The notes beneath the pieces were generated by a model. That model saw nothing but the letters and a program-made list of their open reading frames with translations, was not told the origin of the DNA and searched no databases. DNA of 61,593 nucleotides from Paracamarosporium sp. OC-R06-R3. Taxonomy: Eukaryota; Ascomycota; Dothideomycetes; Pleosporales; Didymosphaeriaceae. Within the stretch, counting starts at the first letter, position 1, and each line of letters begins with the position of its first letter. The stretch lies in contig JACVRA010000404.1 of assembly GCA_019828545.1 (NCBI GenBank), positions 1-61,593 of the forward strand, given 5' to 3'. Both the position numbers and the translations under genes were made by a program. Below, piece by piece: positions 1 through 12,302 of the stretch.

Positions 1-1212
1 TCGGTGCTGAGGTGTCGCGCGTTCTGGTGGGGTGGCCAGCTGACTGGTGTGGCCAGCTGACTGGTGGAACACGTTACTGCAACGGCGGCTCTACAGGCAT
101 TTGATCGCCGCGGAGGACGTATGCCGACCTGCAAAGACCTTTACGGCACCTAGTAGATGCGATTTGATGTTTATGTACTAGGATTTCCTAGAATTAACAT
201 CTCCCTGTTTGTCGTGATTTTGGGGTCTTAGTATCGTCAATGTACCAGTTCTCTTCCCCAGATGGCACATTGAACTTCTCGTCCATGCCCTTGAAGGGCG
301 GCAATTTGATATTCAATACCGCTATGCTCTCGACAGCGCGCTCTTGAGCCACGAGCCATAATGTTGTCGCACTATCTACTTAAGACCAGTCTTACGATGT
401 ACCTTGGTAAAATGTCATAAGAAGGTTGCCTTGGACCCTGCAAGGTTTCAAGCTCGGCGCCACCAGCTTGATGCACGGTCCTAGGGTCGGATTCAAGCTG
501 AAATCAGGCCTACGACACTAGACTGCAGTAGGTATAAGGGCGATGTCAAGTCGTTTTGGGTTTCTCTCGAAGGCGATTCTCGCAGAGATTCGACATGCCA
601 CGAGCTTCGTCTCCACAATTGGAGTCCCGCTAGGAGTAAAAACAGAGGAAACACCACAGTTCCACGGTCCCGCTGTCTCGCGCGCCGACGTGGGTGATGG
701 AGGAATGGAGGAATAATGTCGCGGTCCCGCGCACTCGAACTATATAAGACGTTCAAAAAAAGAAGAGAAATCAACATGTGGTACGGAGGGTCAACTAATG
801 TAGGATTTTCCTTGGAAGGCATTGGCCGTAACAAGCAGTCGCCTAACTTAGAGTGGTGCGATCACTTTTCAAGACGAGTGTTCACCGGCATCCACTTGAC
901 TAACAGCGTACCTGCAGGAGCGGAAGATTTTGCGTTTATTGAATGAGTGGAGACTGTGGGCTGCACAACCCAGCTTCGGCTATTTTTTTTTTTTGGAAAC
1001 AATAAGTTATGTTTGATTCTTACTACAATCAAGCTAACCCGAGGTCCAACGTTTTCGTTTTCCCATCTTCCGATGCCGTTGCTTCATTGCTACAATCCCT
1101 ATATTTACTTTCATATTATAATCACTCCGTTCAAGATGTTGGAATAAGTAGCTTCATTATATCTTTATGTCTGTGTTTACGTCTAAATGTACTATGTAGT
1201 AAGAAATTGCAT
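1..1212. other. no gene recognised
   Basis: I see no convincing coding sequence here. Short open frames on both strands (for example around 500-1270) lack recognisable domains and splice context. A run of T near 985-995 and a weak TATA-like string near 740 are the only visible motifs. The right edge is the 3' flank of the cofilin gene on the minus strand. Confidence 0.5.
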
Positions 1213-1914
1213 TCAGACCCTTCCACCGCTAGCTTTCTTCAGGATATCTTGCCACTCAATTTCGTCTAGACTGTCGGCGTGTATGAAGATCCCGACGTCA
1301 AGAGCTCGCCGCAACTGCTCCTTGCAACTAGCATACACCATGCATAGCTGCATGTGTGATTAGTTTGGACCGTAGTGTCAAAAAAAACCGTACCTTGAGT
1401 GGAGTGTTTATTGGTATCCAGGAGATAAAAACCGGTTTTGTTCTAACAGTGATCTCTTAGTACAAAAAGGGTTTTTCCAAGATCATGAGTGCAGAATTGG
1501 TTTTTACTTGCCTTTTCCCATCCTGCCCAAGATCATATTCCACGTCATAAACAGCAAACCGCGGCGGCGCTAGCGACTCATTCGAATTGTTGCCCATTGA
1601 GCACAATTTCTGCTTGAAGACTTGGTAGTCTGGCTCAGACGATATCGCTTCTACAACCACGCTTTGCTGGTCGTCGGAAACCTTGTAGATTACGAATCGT
1701 ACTTTTTGAGAAGCTCGTTTCCTAGCGCGGAGAGCGTGGATTGCATCGATACATTCATCTGCAATTCGAATACTGGCGAGACCAAGGAACCCGTAAGTAA
1801 GGATATAGTAGATTGATAGCAGAAGATGATGGAGAATATACCCGGAGGGGACCTGTAATATCAATTTATGATTACCAATGCAAATTTAAAGAACAGTTTA
1901 CAACATACCGACAT
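1213..1914 (-). CDS. COF1: cofilin / ADF-family actin-depolymerising protein
   Basis: Small cytoplasmic protein that binds actin and severs or depolymerises filaments. My model has five exons on the minus strand: 1914-1909, 1852-1842, 1772-1512, 1442-1394 and 1347-1213, giving 153 residues, the normal length for fungal cofilin. It begins MSVPSGI, as in family members that start with a short Ser-rich N-terminus before an acidic ADEC segment. The core RFVIYKVSDD, the PRFAVYDVEYDL strand, the GKR turn, the VFISW strand and the MVYASCKEQLRRAL actin-binding helix all appear in the expected order. The tiny first two exons match the intron-rich 5' end usual for this gene. The third intron must use a GC donor (GCAAGT at 1511) to keep frame; read without it the protein stops after a non-homologous tail. 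N-terminal Ser2 is the usual phospho-site in animals. Identification is strong; the GC-AG intron is inferred from frame and family alignment. Confidence 0.9.
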
Positions 1915-2552
1915 ACTTCAGTCTGCATCCGGAATAAGCGGACCAAGATGAGATTGCCTTCTTCCGTCTAGCTTAACAGTTGACAGTCTTTGGATCACTC
2001 TGAATGCCACTATCAGGAATTTTCGATAAGACCCTTACAAATTGACATAATGAAGGTTTTCTTTCTTCATTAAGAGCATCACTCCTAGCTCTGTAAGCTA
2101 GGGTCGCTCGGGTCCGCGGCACCGGTGATCCGAGAAGAGCTCCACAAACCAGCTACAGACGAAGCGAGACCCTTCCTACTATTCGCATCTTAGGTCCGTT
2201 ATGGCCTCGATTATGGCGACAAAACTGCTCCAGAATTGTTATTTTAAAGATACATCGACGTGAATTACACCAAGCTGGCTACTTTTCTTTCGGAACAACC
2301 AAATCCTCACAACGCCCTGACAGCGCATATGCAATAACATACTATAGGAAAGGCAGAATTATCCTTGCCTTATTGGACACCCTTCTCCTTGCATGATTAG
2401 GTTAGGTGATGCCTGCATCTCGCATGACATAATCATGACATAAGCATATCACTTGCAGTCGGCCACTCGGGTCGCCGGAACAAAGGGTCCGCTGCGTCCG
2501 CGGGCCCGTTTCCGTTTTGCTCCTCACTTTCCTTATGCCACCCTCCAGAAAC

Positions 2553-4888
2553 ATGTCGGACATTGATGGCAGTGAAACGATCCAAGCCAGGCGACAGCGT
2601 ATTTCGGGTATACCTCGGGCAGTATGTCCACACTTCCCATGGCCCCTTCACGTCACTGATCATCTTGTAGTGTAAAGCCTGTAGTGTACGCAAGGTGCGA
2701 ACGCTGAAAACCAATCAAATGAGAAATAATAATTCCCTAGCATAGATTCGATGTGATCGTTCTATGCCGTGTTCCAATTGCGTAGCATATAACGTTGTCT
2801 GTCAAGGTCCAAGTCCGTTGTTGAACAAGAGCTCCAAACCCGATAAGGTCTTAGTGTTGTAAGTGTCTAGGAATTACCTATATAAAATGAGTTCTTACAG
2901 CTGAGCTATAAGGGAAGAGCGGATCGCGGCTTTCGAAAGCCGTCTTCGCACGATTGAAAACAAGCTCACTCAACAAAACAGCCCAGCTGAACCGATCGCT
3001 GTTGAGCATAGGCACACAACATCTCTCCCAAATGACTCTGTTGACTTGTATGAGGGTGAATCTTCATTCTCTAACCAATTGCTCGTGGCGAGCCACATTG
3101 CCCAGGAAGCTTCGGCTGGAGCAGCTGAGTTCGACACATCGTTTATTGAGCTGCATAGTCTGGCTGAGACATCAACCATATCTGAAGACCACCGATTCTC
3201 TCGTAGCCACGCCGTGCAGACTGCTACATCTTACAAGATGCCTCTGCCCTTTGTGTTGGTGACTGCGATTCTGCATCGGATCAAGGGTATATATGCGCTA
3301 CTCGTGTCTACCAAGCTAACATATGTAGAACGCACCCCGATATTCTGCTATGGCTACTTCCTAACAGACGTATCTACAGTAGAAAGTCTCTGCCATAAGG
3401 CGTACAAAAGCACCTCACTCACGCTTGGTCACGTGGCGAGCGTGCACGGGATTCTTTACTTCATATTGAAAGAATTTATCGCCACTTCGGATCCACTGTG
3501 CCATAAATATGACCTCAAGATGCATTTGACGAATTGTGAGGAAGGACTCAAGGCTGGCATCGAGTCTTATGAAGTCTTGGCTGTGCCTAGCTTCGAGAAT
3601 GTTCTTGCCCTAGCTTTTGGAGTGAGTAAGATTCCTTTCCAGCCCAAGCAAAGGCCGTCAGACTGACCAATAACTTTCTTCACACAATCAGGCTCTTAAA
3701 GCACAGGAAGATGCAAAGCCCTTTCTGTTTTGTGCTTTAATCTCTGCCGCTGTGAACTCTTGTCGTACGTTAGGGTACCATCGCCAGAAGACATACGAAA
3801 ATGCGAGCGATGGCAATGTCAGGAATAGGAACCGGCTTTTCTGGTCAATATATGTATCCGACAAAATGCTGTCGTTGCTATTAGGACGAGCGTCCCTCTT
3901 ACAGGAATTCGACGTCGATACACAATATCCCGTGGTTTCTACAGACCCACGTCGTAGAGCCTGGGACGAAAATTTTATAATGGCAATCCGGATGGCCCAG
4001 CTTCAGGGCCAAATCTTCGACAAGCTATATTCCCCGGTGGCGCTGAAAGCACCATCAGAGCAGCGAGCACGAATCATCATGGAGCTGACAAGCAATATGA
4101 ATCATTGGCGTGACCAATTCGTACAGGTATCTTGAACAGCATCGTTTTCTTAAAACTGTTTGCAAATGGAGTGACATTTTCTAGATTGACGCAAACGAGG
4201 TGGCATACTTGGAGATATGGAAGATCTCGAGACATCACTGGGATGTAGTCTACTACTCAACCTTGACATCTCTTCTTCGGGCTCCCACAACTTCTGGAAT
4301 TGGATTAGAAATATCGTCGCAATGCTTTTCCACTGCGCGCCTAGGCCTACAAAGCCACATGTCTTGTTTTTCTGTGTGGGAGAAGTCGGGCGCCTTGTCG
4401 GGCAAAGATTATGCAGACTGGTCAGTATCATCTGTAATTACTTATCGGAAATATGGCAACTAATACATCCGTCTAGGGTCCTGAATTACTCATCTTTCAC
4501 ACCATTTCTTGTAGTTTTCCTTCGCGCTATCTCATCAACTGATAGCGAAGACCTAAGGCTTCTTGATGATGTAGTCAGGACCCTTGGTAGTGTTCGAGAG
4601 TCATCGAAGTATTCAAATAAGCTTCACAAAATTTGTTCCATCCTTGCCGGACTCGCCAAGCAGCTAGCAGGTACAAGAAATAGGATTGCTGGGGCGTACC
4701 ATCTGCAAGAAGATATGCTCCAATTCGGGGAACATGAAAGCCTGCCATCCTTACTTGAACCACAAGCCCTCCAGGACTCGTTCGGAATAGATACGGCCGA
4801 TTATTCGCACGACTGGGAGACTCACGATATGGAATATGTTCTGGGATCTTGGGCAAATGGACAATCGACAACCCTGGATATGTACTAA
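2553..4888 (+). CDS. Zn2Cys6 transcription factor with fungal-specific TF domain
   Basis: Nuclear DNA-binding regulator. Eight exons rebuild one frame: 2553-2621, 2671-2694, 2746-2858, 2913-3286, 3329-3621, 3692-4126, 4185-4420 and 4477-4888, giving 651 residues. The zinc cluster has cysteines at about residues 24, 27, 34, 40, 43 and 50 (spacing 2-6-5-2-6) with the basic SVRKIR loop between; it is spread over three small exons, so single-frame ORFs miss it. A leucine-rich linker follows (residues about 60-85, EERIAAFESRLRTIENKL), then the middle homology region with the NRLFWSIYVSDKMLSLLLGR motif typical of PF04082. The start ATG at 2553 is the first in frame with the cluster. The 42-bp intron at 3287-3328 is in frame and could be retained. 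No adjacent pathway gene is obvious, so its target is unknown. Confidence 0.85.
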
Positions 4889-5764
4889 TATAGCTACATA
4901 ATGAAATGATTCCATCTGCATCTGCAAGCTCACTACACAAGACATAGCTATCACAAACGGTACCGTAAAGGCTTACATTGTAACAAAGCTGCTTACAAGT
5001 ATTTGACGAGTGAAATTGTTTTCCAACACCAGTGCAAGTAACGTTACCTAGGGACGCAGTCCTGTCAGGCGCCGTACACAATAAACGATTGCAGCTATAC
5101 TAAACAATTTAACAGCTACATGCATTCAGGTTGTGAGGGGCAACTGGATTAGGCCTTCCTTGTCGCACTTTTCTAAAGCTCTAATCTCCAAGCCTCAAAC
5201 AATCGTAGAATCAACACGGAAGCATTATTACCACCTGATTGCATATACTGTGCAGCCTATTAACATACGTTAGCCGGGCGACCCATATCAGCGTATATCC
5301 GTATGTGTCTCCACGTTTATTCGCAGATAATCTGATGTTGCTGGAGATATTGTTTTACCGTATAAGAGCCCCTTTAACTCACTTTGTTTAGCCTTTTGCT
5401 TGCAGTCTGATGTATTCACAACCGAAGCCAGTCACTGTTAGCCGCTCCGTCTTGAGCTCGATACCAGACAATACATGTTGATTAATATCTTAATCTTTCT
5501 TAATAATTTACTTAATATAATTAATCAAGGGGAGCCTAGCTGTAAGAACCTTCCAAGGAATATTGTATAAGCTTGAGTGACTAAGCCGTTTGAAAGAGGT
5601 GAAAAGTCTGTATAAGTATAAGAAATGGTCAATAAACTAGCCTGTTAGGGTTTCTTCATATTGTAATAAGCATAGTTTTAAAGACAGATAAGATTTTATC
5701 TATAGCTTTAAGCTATATGTACTGGTAGATTGTATAGATACATCTGCACTTGAAACGATGGCCA
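4889..5764. other. intergenic, no gene recognised
   Basis: About 0.9 kb between the convergent 3' ends of the Zn2Cys6 gene and the DUF3176 gene. It becomes AT-rich between 5470 and 5720, with no open frame of note. It probably holds both 3' untranslated regions; I see no repeat or RNA gene. Confidence 0.5.
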
Positions 5765-7708
5765 TCACCGTATTACCGTACTAGGATATGCCACGTTGAT
5801 GTCTACTGACGACAATGTTTTGGCCGAGGAGGGAACTGGCTCATGGACACGCTCCGATAATGCCACGCCATCTTCTTCATCGTTTATGCTCTTGGCAGAC
5901 GTGCCTTGAACCAGCAGCCAGCCCTCGCCTTCCCGTACGAGGCGCACGCTCTGCTTGTTGGAAGCGCCACTCTGGCATATTTCACCAGGGGGACCGCCTA
6001 GCTCCCGGTGTAGATGCGGGTCGAGGCAGCGCAGGGTAGCGACGGCGCTAGACTTCCACAAAGGCGGTTTGGCAGTACGGTGGATGCTGCAGAGTACAAC
6101 AACGACGATAAAAAAGAGCAGACTGGCAGCAGAGAATACAATAGGCGCGGCGATCCACGACCAACTAACTTGCACTACGGACCCTTGGATAAAGGCGGTC
6201 CCGTTGACACGTGCTAGGCTTTCCTCTGAGCGTATGTAGTTCGTCATACTAGTGGCCGTGTTTGTCAGCCCGGCGTCTAAGGCAGCTAAGCCGTTCGCGC
6301 GCGTCGTATGGAAATCCGCTCCTTGGCCGCCGATGCCGAAAAAGGATGCCAGCTTCTGGACTTGATCAGAGTCGGCATAATTGTCACCGCCGATCTCATA
6401 GGCGCGACCGGACAGCGTGAGGTTCAGATAGCGCTGTAACGAGTAGTGCGCCTTCGGGTCAATGGTGATTTGCTCGTCGCCCACATGCCCAGTGATTACA
6501 TAGGAAGGTTCGGCGTCGAAGTCCATGAAGGGATCCGGTCTGCGCGAGGTAACGGCTGTGCCGTTAGTGACCTGCGTGGAGAAAGTGGGCACGCACCAGT
6601 CAAGCGCGAACTCCATTGCCGCATAGGGAATCTCTGCGCTGGGACCGGACTTAGACACGTCCCAGTATATGATGTAGAAGTCGCCCAGAGGAGTGACATG
6701 ATCGGCGAAAGCAATCGATGTATAGTTGTACGACAACTGTGTTGAGCCCTCGGCAGCTTCCTTGTTTGCCTGGGTCACGGCTGAGGTGACATTGGCCCTC
6801 ATGAAGGCCATTCTAGTGCGATTCTGGGCTATACAAAATTCGCCAGGAAGACACCATTTGAACTCCTCTTCCGTTGTTAAGTTTCGGAGATACGCACTCA
6901 CATCGGCAGTCCATGCGCAGAGGGCCAAGGATCGATATTCTGGGAAAGTGCAATTGCCAGTCGTGCAAGTTGGGATAGTGTCGTTGATTGTAACGTTGTC
7001 GCTTGCAAAAAGGCCGCTGAATATAGCACCTTTCATTCCTGGAGAGATCGAAGCATAGTCAGCGGGCATTCCCCGAATCTGTGTCTGCTGGAGGGCTTCA
7101 GTCCAATCCTTCGATGCAGGAATGGTGGCCGTCCCGTGGAGATCGACGATGGGAACCGACGCGGATAGTAGTGATTGTTGCGCGAGCGGTGCGATCGCCA
7201 GATGGACGACCATGAGTAGCGCACCAAAGGAGGCGGTGGGCGTCAAACGGAGCTTCCACAGCAGCTGCACGCTGCCCACGAGCCCACGACTGGCGCTGTC
7301 GTATGTGTCGACATCACCCAGTGGCCGGCTTGCGCCCGAATACCAGATCCACTTGAGCTGGCTGAGGCACGCTTGCACCGTTGATAGCGCAGTAGCGACG
7401 GCTAAAGTGGTAAGCAGCGACACCAGCGTGCCTAGTGTAATACCCGAGTTGAACCAGGTTCCGAACGATGGCACCTGCTGTCCATCGTACTTTTTGAGAA
7501 TGATGCAAAGGGCGATAACAAGGGCGCAGCTTGAGAGCACACCAACAAGTTCGCCAAGCCACCAGCTTTCGAGCCATCGCGTCCAGAAGGATGGCCGTGG
7601 CGGATGATGAGGATCGCGTCGAAGCTTTTCCGGGCCGTTTGGAGACGTTCTGTCGTGATTAGGGCGTTGCCGGAGCGGCTCATCATTGAGCAACGGCGAG
7701 TCTGCCAT
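5765..7708 (-). CDS. DUF3176 family multi-pass membrane protein
   Basis: Function unknown; the family is large in filamentous ascomycetes and predicted at a membrane. The single-exon frame extends to 7780, but the ATG at 7708 (MADSPLLNDEPL) is preferred because a TATA box on the minus strand lies only about 25 bp upstream of 7780, which would put transcription start near or beyond the first ATG. From 7708 the protein is 647 residues. A WTRWLESWWLGELVG entry is followed by two hydrophobic helices (roughly residues 45-65 and 80-105) and a third around 160-180. A long extracellular or lumenal portion with several N-x-S/T sites and paired cysteines (TCTTGNCTFP) comes next, then a C-terminal helix (SWIAAPIVFSAASLLFFIVV) and a cytosolic tail. 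This matches the usual DUF3176 architecture and length. No frameshift is seen. Confidence 0.85.
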   Translation of the reverse strand: MADSPLLNDEPLRQRPNHDRTSPNGPEKLRRDPHHPPRPSFWTRWLESWWLGELVGVLSSCALVIALCIILKKYDGQQVPSFGTWFNSGITLGTLVSLLTTLAVATALSTVQACLSQLKWIWYSGASRPLGDVDTYDSASRGLVGSVQLLWKLRLTPTASFGALLMVVHLAIAPLAQQSLLSASVPIVDLHGTATIPASKDWTEALQQTQIRGMPADYASISPGMKGAIFSGLFASDNVTINDTIPTCTTGNCTFPEYRSLALCAWTADVSAYLRNLTTEEEFKWCLPGEFCIAQNRTRMAFMRANVTSAVTQANKEAAEGSTQLSYNYTSIAFADHVTPLGDFYIIYWDVSKSGPSAEIPYAAMEFALDWCVPTFSTQVTNGTAVTSRRPDPFMDFDAEPSYVITGHVGDEQITIDPKAHYSLQRYLNLTLSGRAYEIGGDNYADSDQVQKLASFFGIGGQGADFHTTRANGLAALDAGLTNTATSMTNYIRSEESLARVNGTAFIQGSVVQVSWSWIAAPIVFSAASLLFFIVVVVLCSIHRTAKPPLWKSSAVATLRCLDPHLHRELGGPPGEICQSGASNKQSVRLVREGEGWLLVQGTSAKSINDEEDGVALSERVHEPVPSSAKTLSSVDINVAYPSTVIR

Positions 7709-7802
7709 GGCTGCGTCAGCTCGAGGCAACAACTCGCGCAACGGCGGAAAGCAATGCGAAATCGAAATTCTCGTTGACAACCAGACTAGTCCGGCGAGGC
7801 GG

Positions 7803-7810
7803 CATATATA
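7803..7810 (-). promoter_or_regulatory. TATA box of the DUF3176 gene
   Basis: Reading the minus strand, TATATATG sits about 95 bp upstream of the ATG at 7708 and only about 25 bp from an alternative ATG at 7780. This spacing supports the downstream start. Confidence 0.45.
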
Positions 7811-9027
7811 CCGGCCGGCTGGCCATCTAGCTAGGGGCAGTCGAGGCCCCCCGACACCAACTAAGCGCCACCGAAGCTAAAATAAAGAATGGCCCCCACC
7901 ATCCTCATCAACAACCATGGCTCTAAGATGTATTTGAAATATTGATGACCTAGGTGCAGGTGGGTGTTTAGAGCATCACTTCCCATGTGGCTGCTCGTTC
8001 GCCTTACCGTCGAGGGTGTCTCGGCACCTAGGTGCCACAACCAGATCCGTGGCGGGTCGCTTATCGAGTCCGACATGGGTCCATCGTTTAAGCTGACAGC
8101 TATTCGGACTCCACTCTTACTAGGGTAGGCAGCATTGTATGCCTAAAGAAATGTTCCAGAATAGTCTTGTATCACTTGCGCATATTTCGCGTCGGCGCGC
8201 ATATACGTTCCTCTGTCTCCCCTGTATGGGGATAGTGGCGATTCGAAAGTACGGTAGTTGCCGATATAGTGTTGATGGCTCCGCATAGCAACCCATACCA
8301 GGCTTGTCAGCTTCTAGCCATCGATGCCATAATCATTTTTTCTTCGAGGTTACATAAGCTGGGCGATCACCGAACTCATCAGTGCAGGGAGAAGCTTACA
8401 TAATCCACACAACCGCTGTGCGGATACCAACTGTCAGCAAGTACCTGTATTGCATGGTTATGGAATCTTGGCGTCCTGCTGGGGGTCGTAACCATAAACT
8501 CAATGGCTTTAGTAGCTGCTATGCATGTAATGAGACAAGCGACACCATAATGCAGAGTGACTATAGGAATAGAGCGAAAGAAACGACGCGCAAATAGTCT
8601 CACGCGTCTGCAACATTGACAACTATCTTGCAGAAATATGAAGGCTGAGCACTAGGTCACTTAAAATTCATGACTCCATGTGTCTAATACTTCTCCTTGA
8701 GGCTGCCGCCTATGGCGATGTCATTGCTCGTGTAACGCCCAGTCGTCTATCCAATCAATAGAAATCCTACGGTCGACACCTAAGTTACCACTCGAAGCGG
8801 GAGCTTGGCCGAACACTATGAGCGACACAAGATTAGTAGTCCATTTAGTCGTGTCGCCCGGAAACATGAAAATATTGTTCCGATCAAGATGTTCGTTTTT
8901 CAAGGACCGCCCTAAACGAACGCTTTTGTTGTCTTGGCTGTACTCAGGCGCAAAGCGCAAATATTTGGCTTTAGAAACACACAATCGATGTAAGATTTGT
9001 CCATACCATTGTCAATTCCCGGTCAAC
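7811..9027. other. intergenic, no gene recognised
   Basis: Contains short open frames without recognisable domains (for example 8382-8600 and 8818-9020). The right end is the 5' flank of a dehydrogenase pseudogene that begins at 9028. Confidence 0.4.
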
Positions 9028-9821
9028 ATGCTCAAATCACGCATTGGCTTCCTTGCACTCGGCACAATGGGCATGCCCATGGTTCTCTGCTTCTCTCGTC
9101 ACTTTCCTCTCGCAGTCTAGAATCAATTAGCCTCTAAGTATCCTCTCCTCTCCGATGCTGGCGTCTGGATAGCCAAAACGCCCGTGTCAGTAGTCGATCA
9201 ATCAGACGTGATATCTACAATACTATTCAACAAAGCCGCCATTCAAGCTATCATTGACGACGACTTTAAACGCGCCATTCGCGGCAGGACGCTCATTGAT
9301 ATAAGCTCTGTAGAAGCCGACTTCAGCAAGGAGCCAGACGAGCAGATTTGCAATACGGGAGGTACTTTTATTAAACTGCCCGTTAGTGGGAGTAAAGTCA
9401 CCGTTGAACAGGGCCAACTGGTTGGCATGATTGCTGGAGACCCCGATGTTGCCGAACGCAGAAATCCTATCATGAAGCCCATCACTAGCGCTGGAATTTA
9501 TTGTGGTCCTATTGGTTCGGGCTAAAGATGATGTACACTATGAAATTGTACCTGGTCACCATGACGATACGGTTGGCCGAGCCAATGGCACTGCCAAAGG
9601 CGCACGGACTCAATATTGAGGCTTTGGGGAAAGTGCTGGATTCTGTGCCCATGACAAGTGCCTATTCCAGGATCAAGATTGTAAGGTTGTTGCCCGGAAA
9701 TTGGGCGGCGTAAGCTTCTATTGAAGACTGCTATAATAGCACAGAGCACATCATCAATGTTTCAAGAGCGGCGGACACGCAGTTGCCGCTGATTGAGCTA
9801 TGCAATAAGCTGTGCAGATAA
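9028..9821 (+). pseudogene. 3-hydroxyisobutyrate dehydrogenase-like (6PGDH superfamily) pseudogene
   Basis: The translation starts with a Rossmann N-terminus (SRIGFLALGTMGMPM, a slightly degenerate GxGxxG) and continues with family segments: LPVSGSKV substrate-binding motif, GQLVGMIAGDPD, ITSAGIYCGPIGSG, and the GLKMMYTMKLYL helix that normally carries the catalytic lysine. The frame is broken at least three times. A TAG at 9118-9120 stands where family members usually have Trp. A one-base deletion near 9520 shifts frame between GPIGSG and LKMM. A TAA near 9714 stands where Gln is expected. The C-terminal quarter fades after 9821. Two of the three lesions are single C-to-T or G-to-A changes. 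This is a dead gene of an NADP-linked oxidoreductase; the original substrate cannot be told. Confidence 0.8.
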
Positions 9822-10998
9822 GCGAACGCATCAAGAATTAGCGGAGAGGACATGATTGCTATCTGGAAAATCTACACTAGAAGCGCTTCAAAACCATCTA
9901 TATGATCATGCAAAGGTCGTGTGTATGGTGCTTAGATACCTTTTGCTAGAAAAATAAAAAATAGACAAGATGGCACTGCACGCTACAATTCATCTAATTT
10001 CCATGCGTAACGCAAGATCGGGATCTAATAGTCTCTTGTACACAAGAGGTTGGCTGAATGGCTTAGTGGTTGAAGAGGCATAACTATATCATACTGTAAC
10101 ACAACAAGAAGAGCACGACACGCCATGTTTTATTTACCGGTCAATACGTGACATGTCGCATCCTCACAGCACTTTTTGCTAGATTATCGAGCGCCGGATA
10201 GAAGGCTTTTCCTATGACTTGACAAAACAAAATAGTTCTAGAGAATTCCATCTTCTAGGAGAAAGTCATGGAGTTTATCCACGTCAAATGTATTTCATTT
10301 GCAACCAGCTTCGACAAGCAGCATCCAAGAGTTGTACGTGAATCACATTGGTTGAGTACATTGAAACACGGATTTATGCTTTTAGAATGGCATACTTTTA
10401 CCATTGACTTCTCTATATATTTTAGTTTGCAAATAAAATTCTATCTCATCTTAAGCATCAGCTTCGCTACGCTTTTTTATCTTCGTCCAAAACTGGAGAG
10501 ATAGGCACACAGCCGTCAATCTCTTTGGAATTAATGTCAGCAAGTAGCAATTTGACTACTTCGTCGTTCTCTTCCACTCTCTTAACAATCTAATATTGAT
10601 GCTGTCGATCTATCACGACATTATAGTTATCCTAGTCAGCAGAAAGGTTGAGTCAGTTTTAACGAACGCTGATCGATCTAATTAGGTAAAGCTGATTCCG
10701 TGGTTCGTTGTTTTTCCCCAGCCTGTCCAACTAATCCACCATTTAGATTTTACACTAGCATTCCTTTTTGATAATAACTTCGATACTAGGACGGTCGCAC
10801 GTGATGCTGATTTTTGTAGTCGCGACCGAACAGTTAGTATTTGACAATCCATTTTGGTTTTAAGGATGCTTAGCCAATGATACCTTCAGAATCATGATCC
10901 TGATGTATAGTGAAGAAATTTCAGAGGCAGTATGTTATCAAACCGAATTATGAAGTTGCTTCTCGTCGCCTTAACAGCGGAGTATCTCAACCATGTAA
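9822..10998. other. intergenic, no gene recognised
   Basis: AT-leaning sequence with no domain-bearing frame. A 78-codon open frame at 10268-10504 has no recognisable features. The right end is the 3' flank of the PRISE reductase. Confidence 0.4.
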
Positions 10999-12302
10999 CT
11001 AATCTTTCCTTGGCGGTAAGAGGTTCTCTTTCTCCATCTCATGAAAAACATCTTTGAAGTTCTCCCAAGTATCTTGATATCCTTTCCACCCCAATGCCCT
11101 AGCCTTATTCATATTTGCAACTAGATCGTAGTCCCGACCAAGGACAAAAGCAGCAAAGTCCCAAGTAGCTTTCGTGATAGCGTCATCATCTAGTCCATGA
11201 CGGTCACATAATCTCTTCCAAGCATCTTGTACCTCACGCTTTTCACTCCAGCGTCGAAGGTCTTGTCGTTGTTGTAGTCTGTTAGGTTTTACCCGACCCT
11301 GCAATCCAATATCCTTGGCAAAGTAGTCAAGTGGAGCACGATCTCCCATTGGGTAATCAGACGGATCAGGAGCAGGACGTGAAAACTGATCACCGGGTAC
11401 ATGTAATCCGAAGTACCCAGCAAATTTTGGCCAGAGATTTTGCCAGGACTCGATGTCACCGTTCACGGTGTTGAAGGCTTGATTCGCAGCACGTGGCTCA
11501 AATGCCGCCCAATTGCAGAACTCTGCGTGCAGCTTCGAAGAGGTAAAACAATCGAATCGTGTGTATACAGTTTCTGGACCAGGGAACGGGAGTTCCTCGC
11601 CAAGTTCTGCATGAGTCGCGGCATAAAGCGCGATGGTAGACGCAAGGTTCATAAAATTGCCTTTCGCGTATCCAAGAACTTCGTTGGAATAGGTGACAAC
11701 CCACTCGACATTGTTCCTAGCGCAGAACTCATGTAGCGAGCGCTGTTGACGATAATAGAAGTTATTCGGAGGCTCAGGCAGCCAGGGGTCAGTCTCTTCC
11801 ATCGGTTGTTTGGGAACTCCAAGGTGAACACCATATTGCTTAAGGCCGCAAACAAGAATGATGCGTTTCAGATTTCCCACTGTTCCGTTAGTCTCGAAGG
11901 CTTTGAGGAAATTGTCAAGCATGTCCCCTACAGATAGGTCAGTGACAATCCTGCATAAAGCTCGGTGTAATCCCTACCGTTGATTTCAGAAGCCTTATCA
12001 GGATCCTTATCTGCAAGGTAGGCGGCAAAAAACACGTATTGGGGCTTGATATGAGCAAGCTCCTTCGCCATATGCTCCGCCGAAGCGGTCAGGTCGAGAT
12101 GAGCATGCTCAACATGTCCTGGATACTCGTCGGCTTTGGATCTGGACAAAGCGTATATCTTCTCCCAGCGACTAGAATCACTACTGAGTTCCTTGACGAT
12201 CTCCTTTCCTAAAATTCCTTTGCATGCATAATCAGCATGAAATTCTTCCTAGGATGCCATTTCACTTTTACCTGTTGCACCGGTAACCACTGCTGTAGCC
12301 AT
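10999..12302 (-). CDS. PRISE-type SDR (progesterone 5-beta-reductase / iridoid synthase-like enone reductase)
   Basis: NAD(P)H-dependent short-chain reductase of the PRISE family, which reduces activated C=C bonds of enones. Three exons (12302-12272, 12217-11978, 11927-10999) give 399 residues, the usual size. The Rossmann motif TGATGILG is split by intron 1 (residues 7-14), and an acidic/Arg cofactor segment (ALSRSKADEYPGHV) follows. A conserved Lys in VCGLKQYG (about residue 120) and the NFYYRQQ motif (Tyr about 148-149) match the family's catalytic Lys/Tyr pair. Next come the SNEVLGYAKGNFMN motif and a C-terminal region rich in Trp. Both introns have GT-AG ends and the joined frame is continuous. 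The acceptor of intron 1 was chosen at 12218 because it restores the GILG motif; the next AG would delete it. The fungal substrate is unknown; it could tailor a secondary metabolite. Confidence 0.85.

Noticed and set aside
2433..2714. 93-codon open frame on the minus strand
   Set aside because: It overlaps the first exons of the plus-strand Zn2Cys6 gene, whose zinc cluster is joined only when the plus-strand introns are spliced. It is a shadow frame.
10048..10085. tRNA-like string (GGCTTAGTGGTTGAAG)
   Set aside because: It resembles a D-arm but there is no matching acceptor stem or T-arm with TTC within 60-90 bp.
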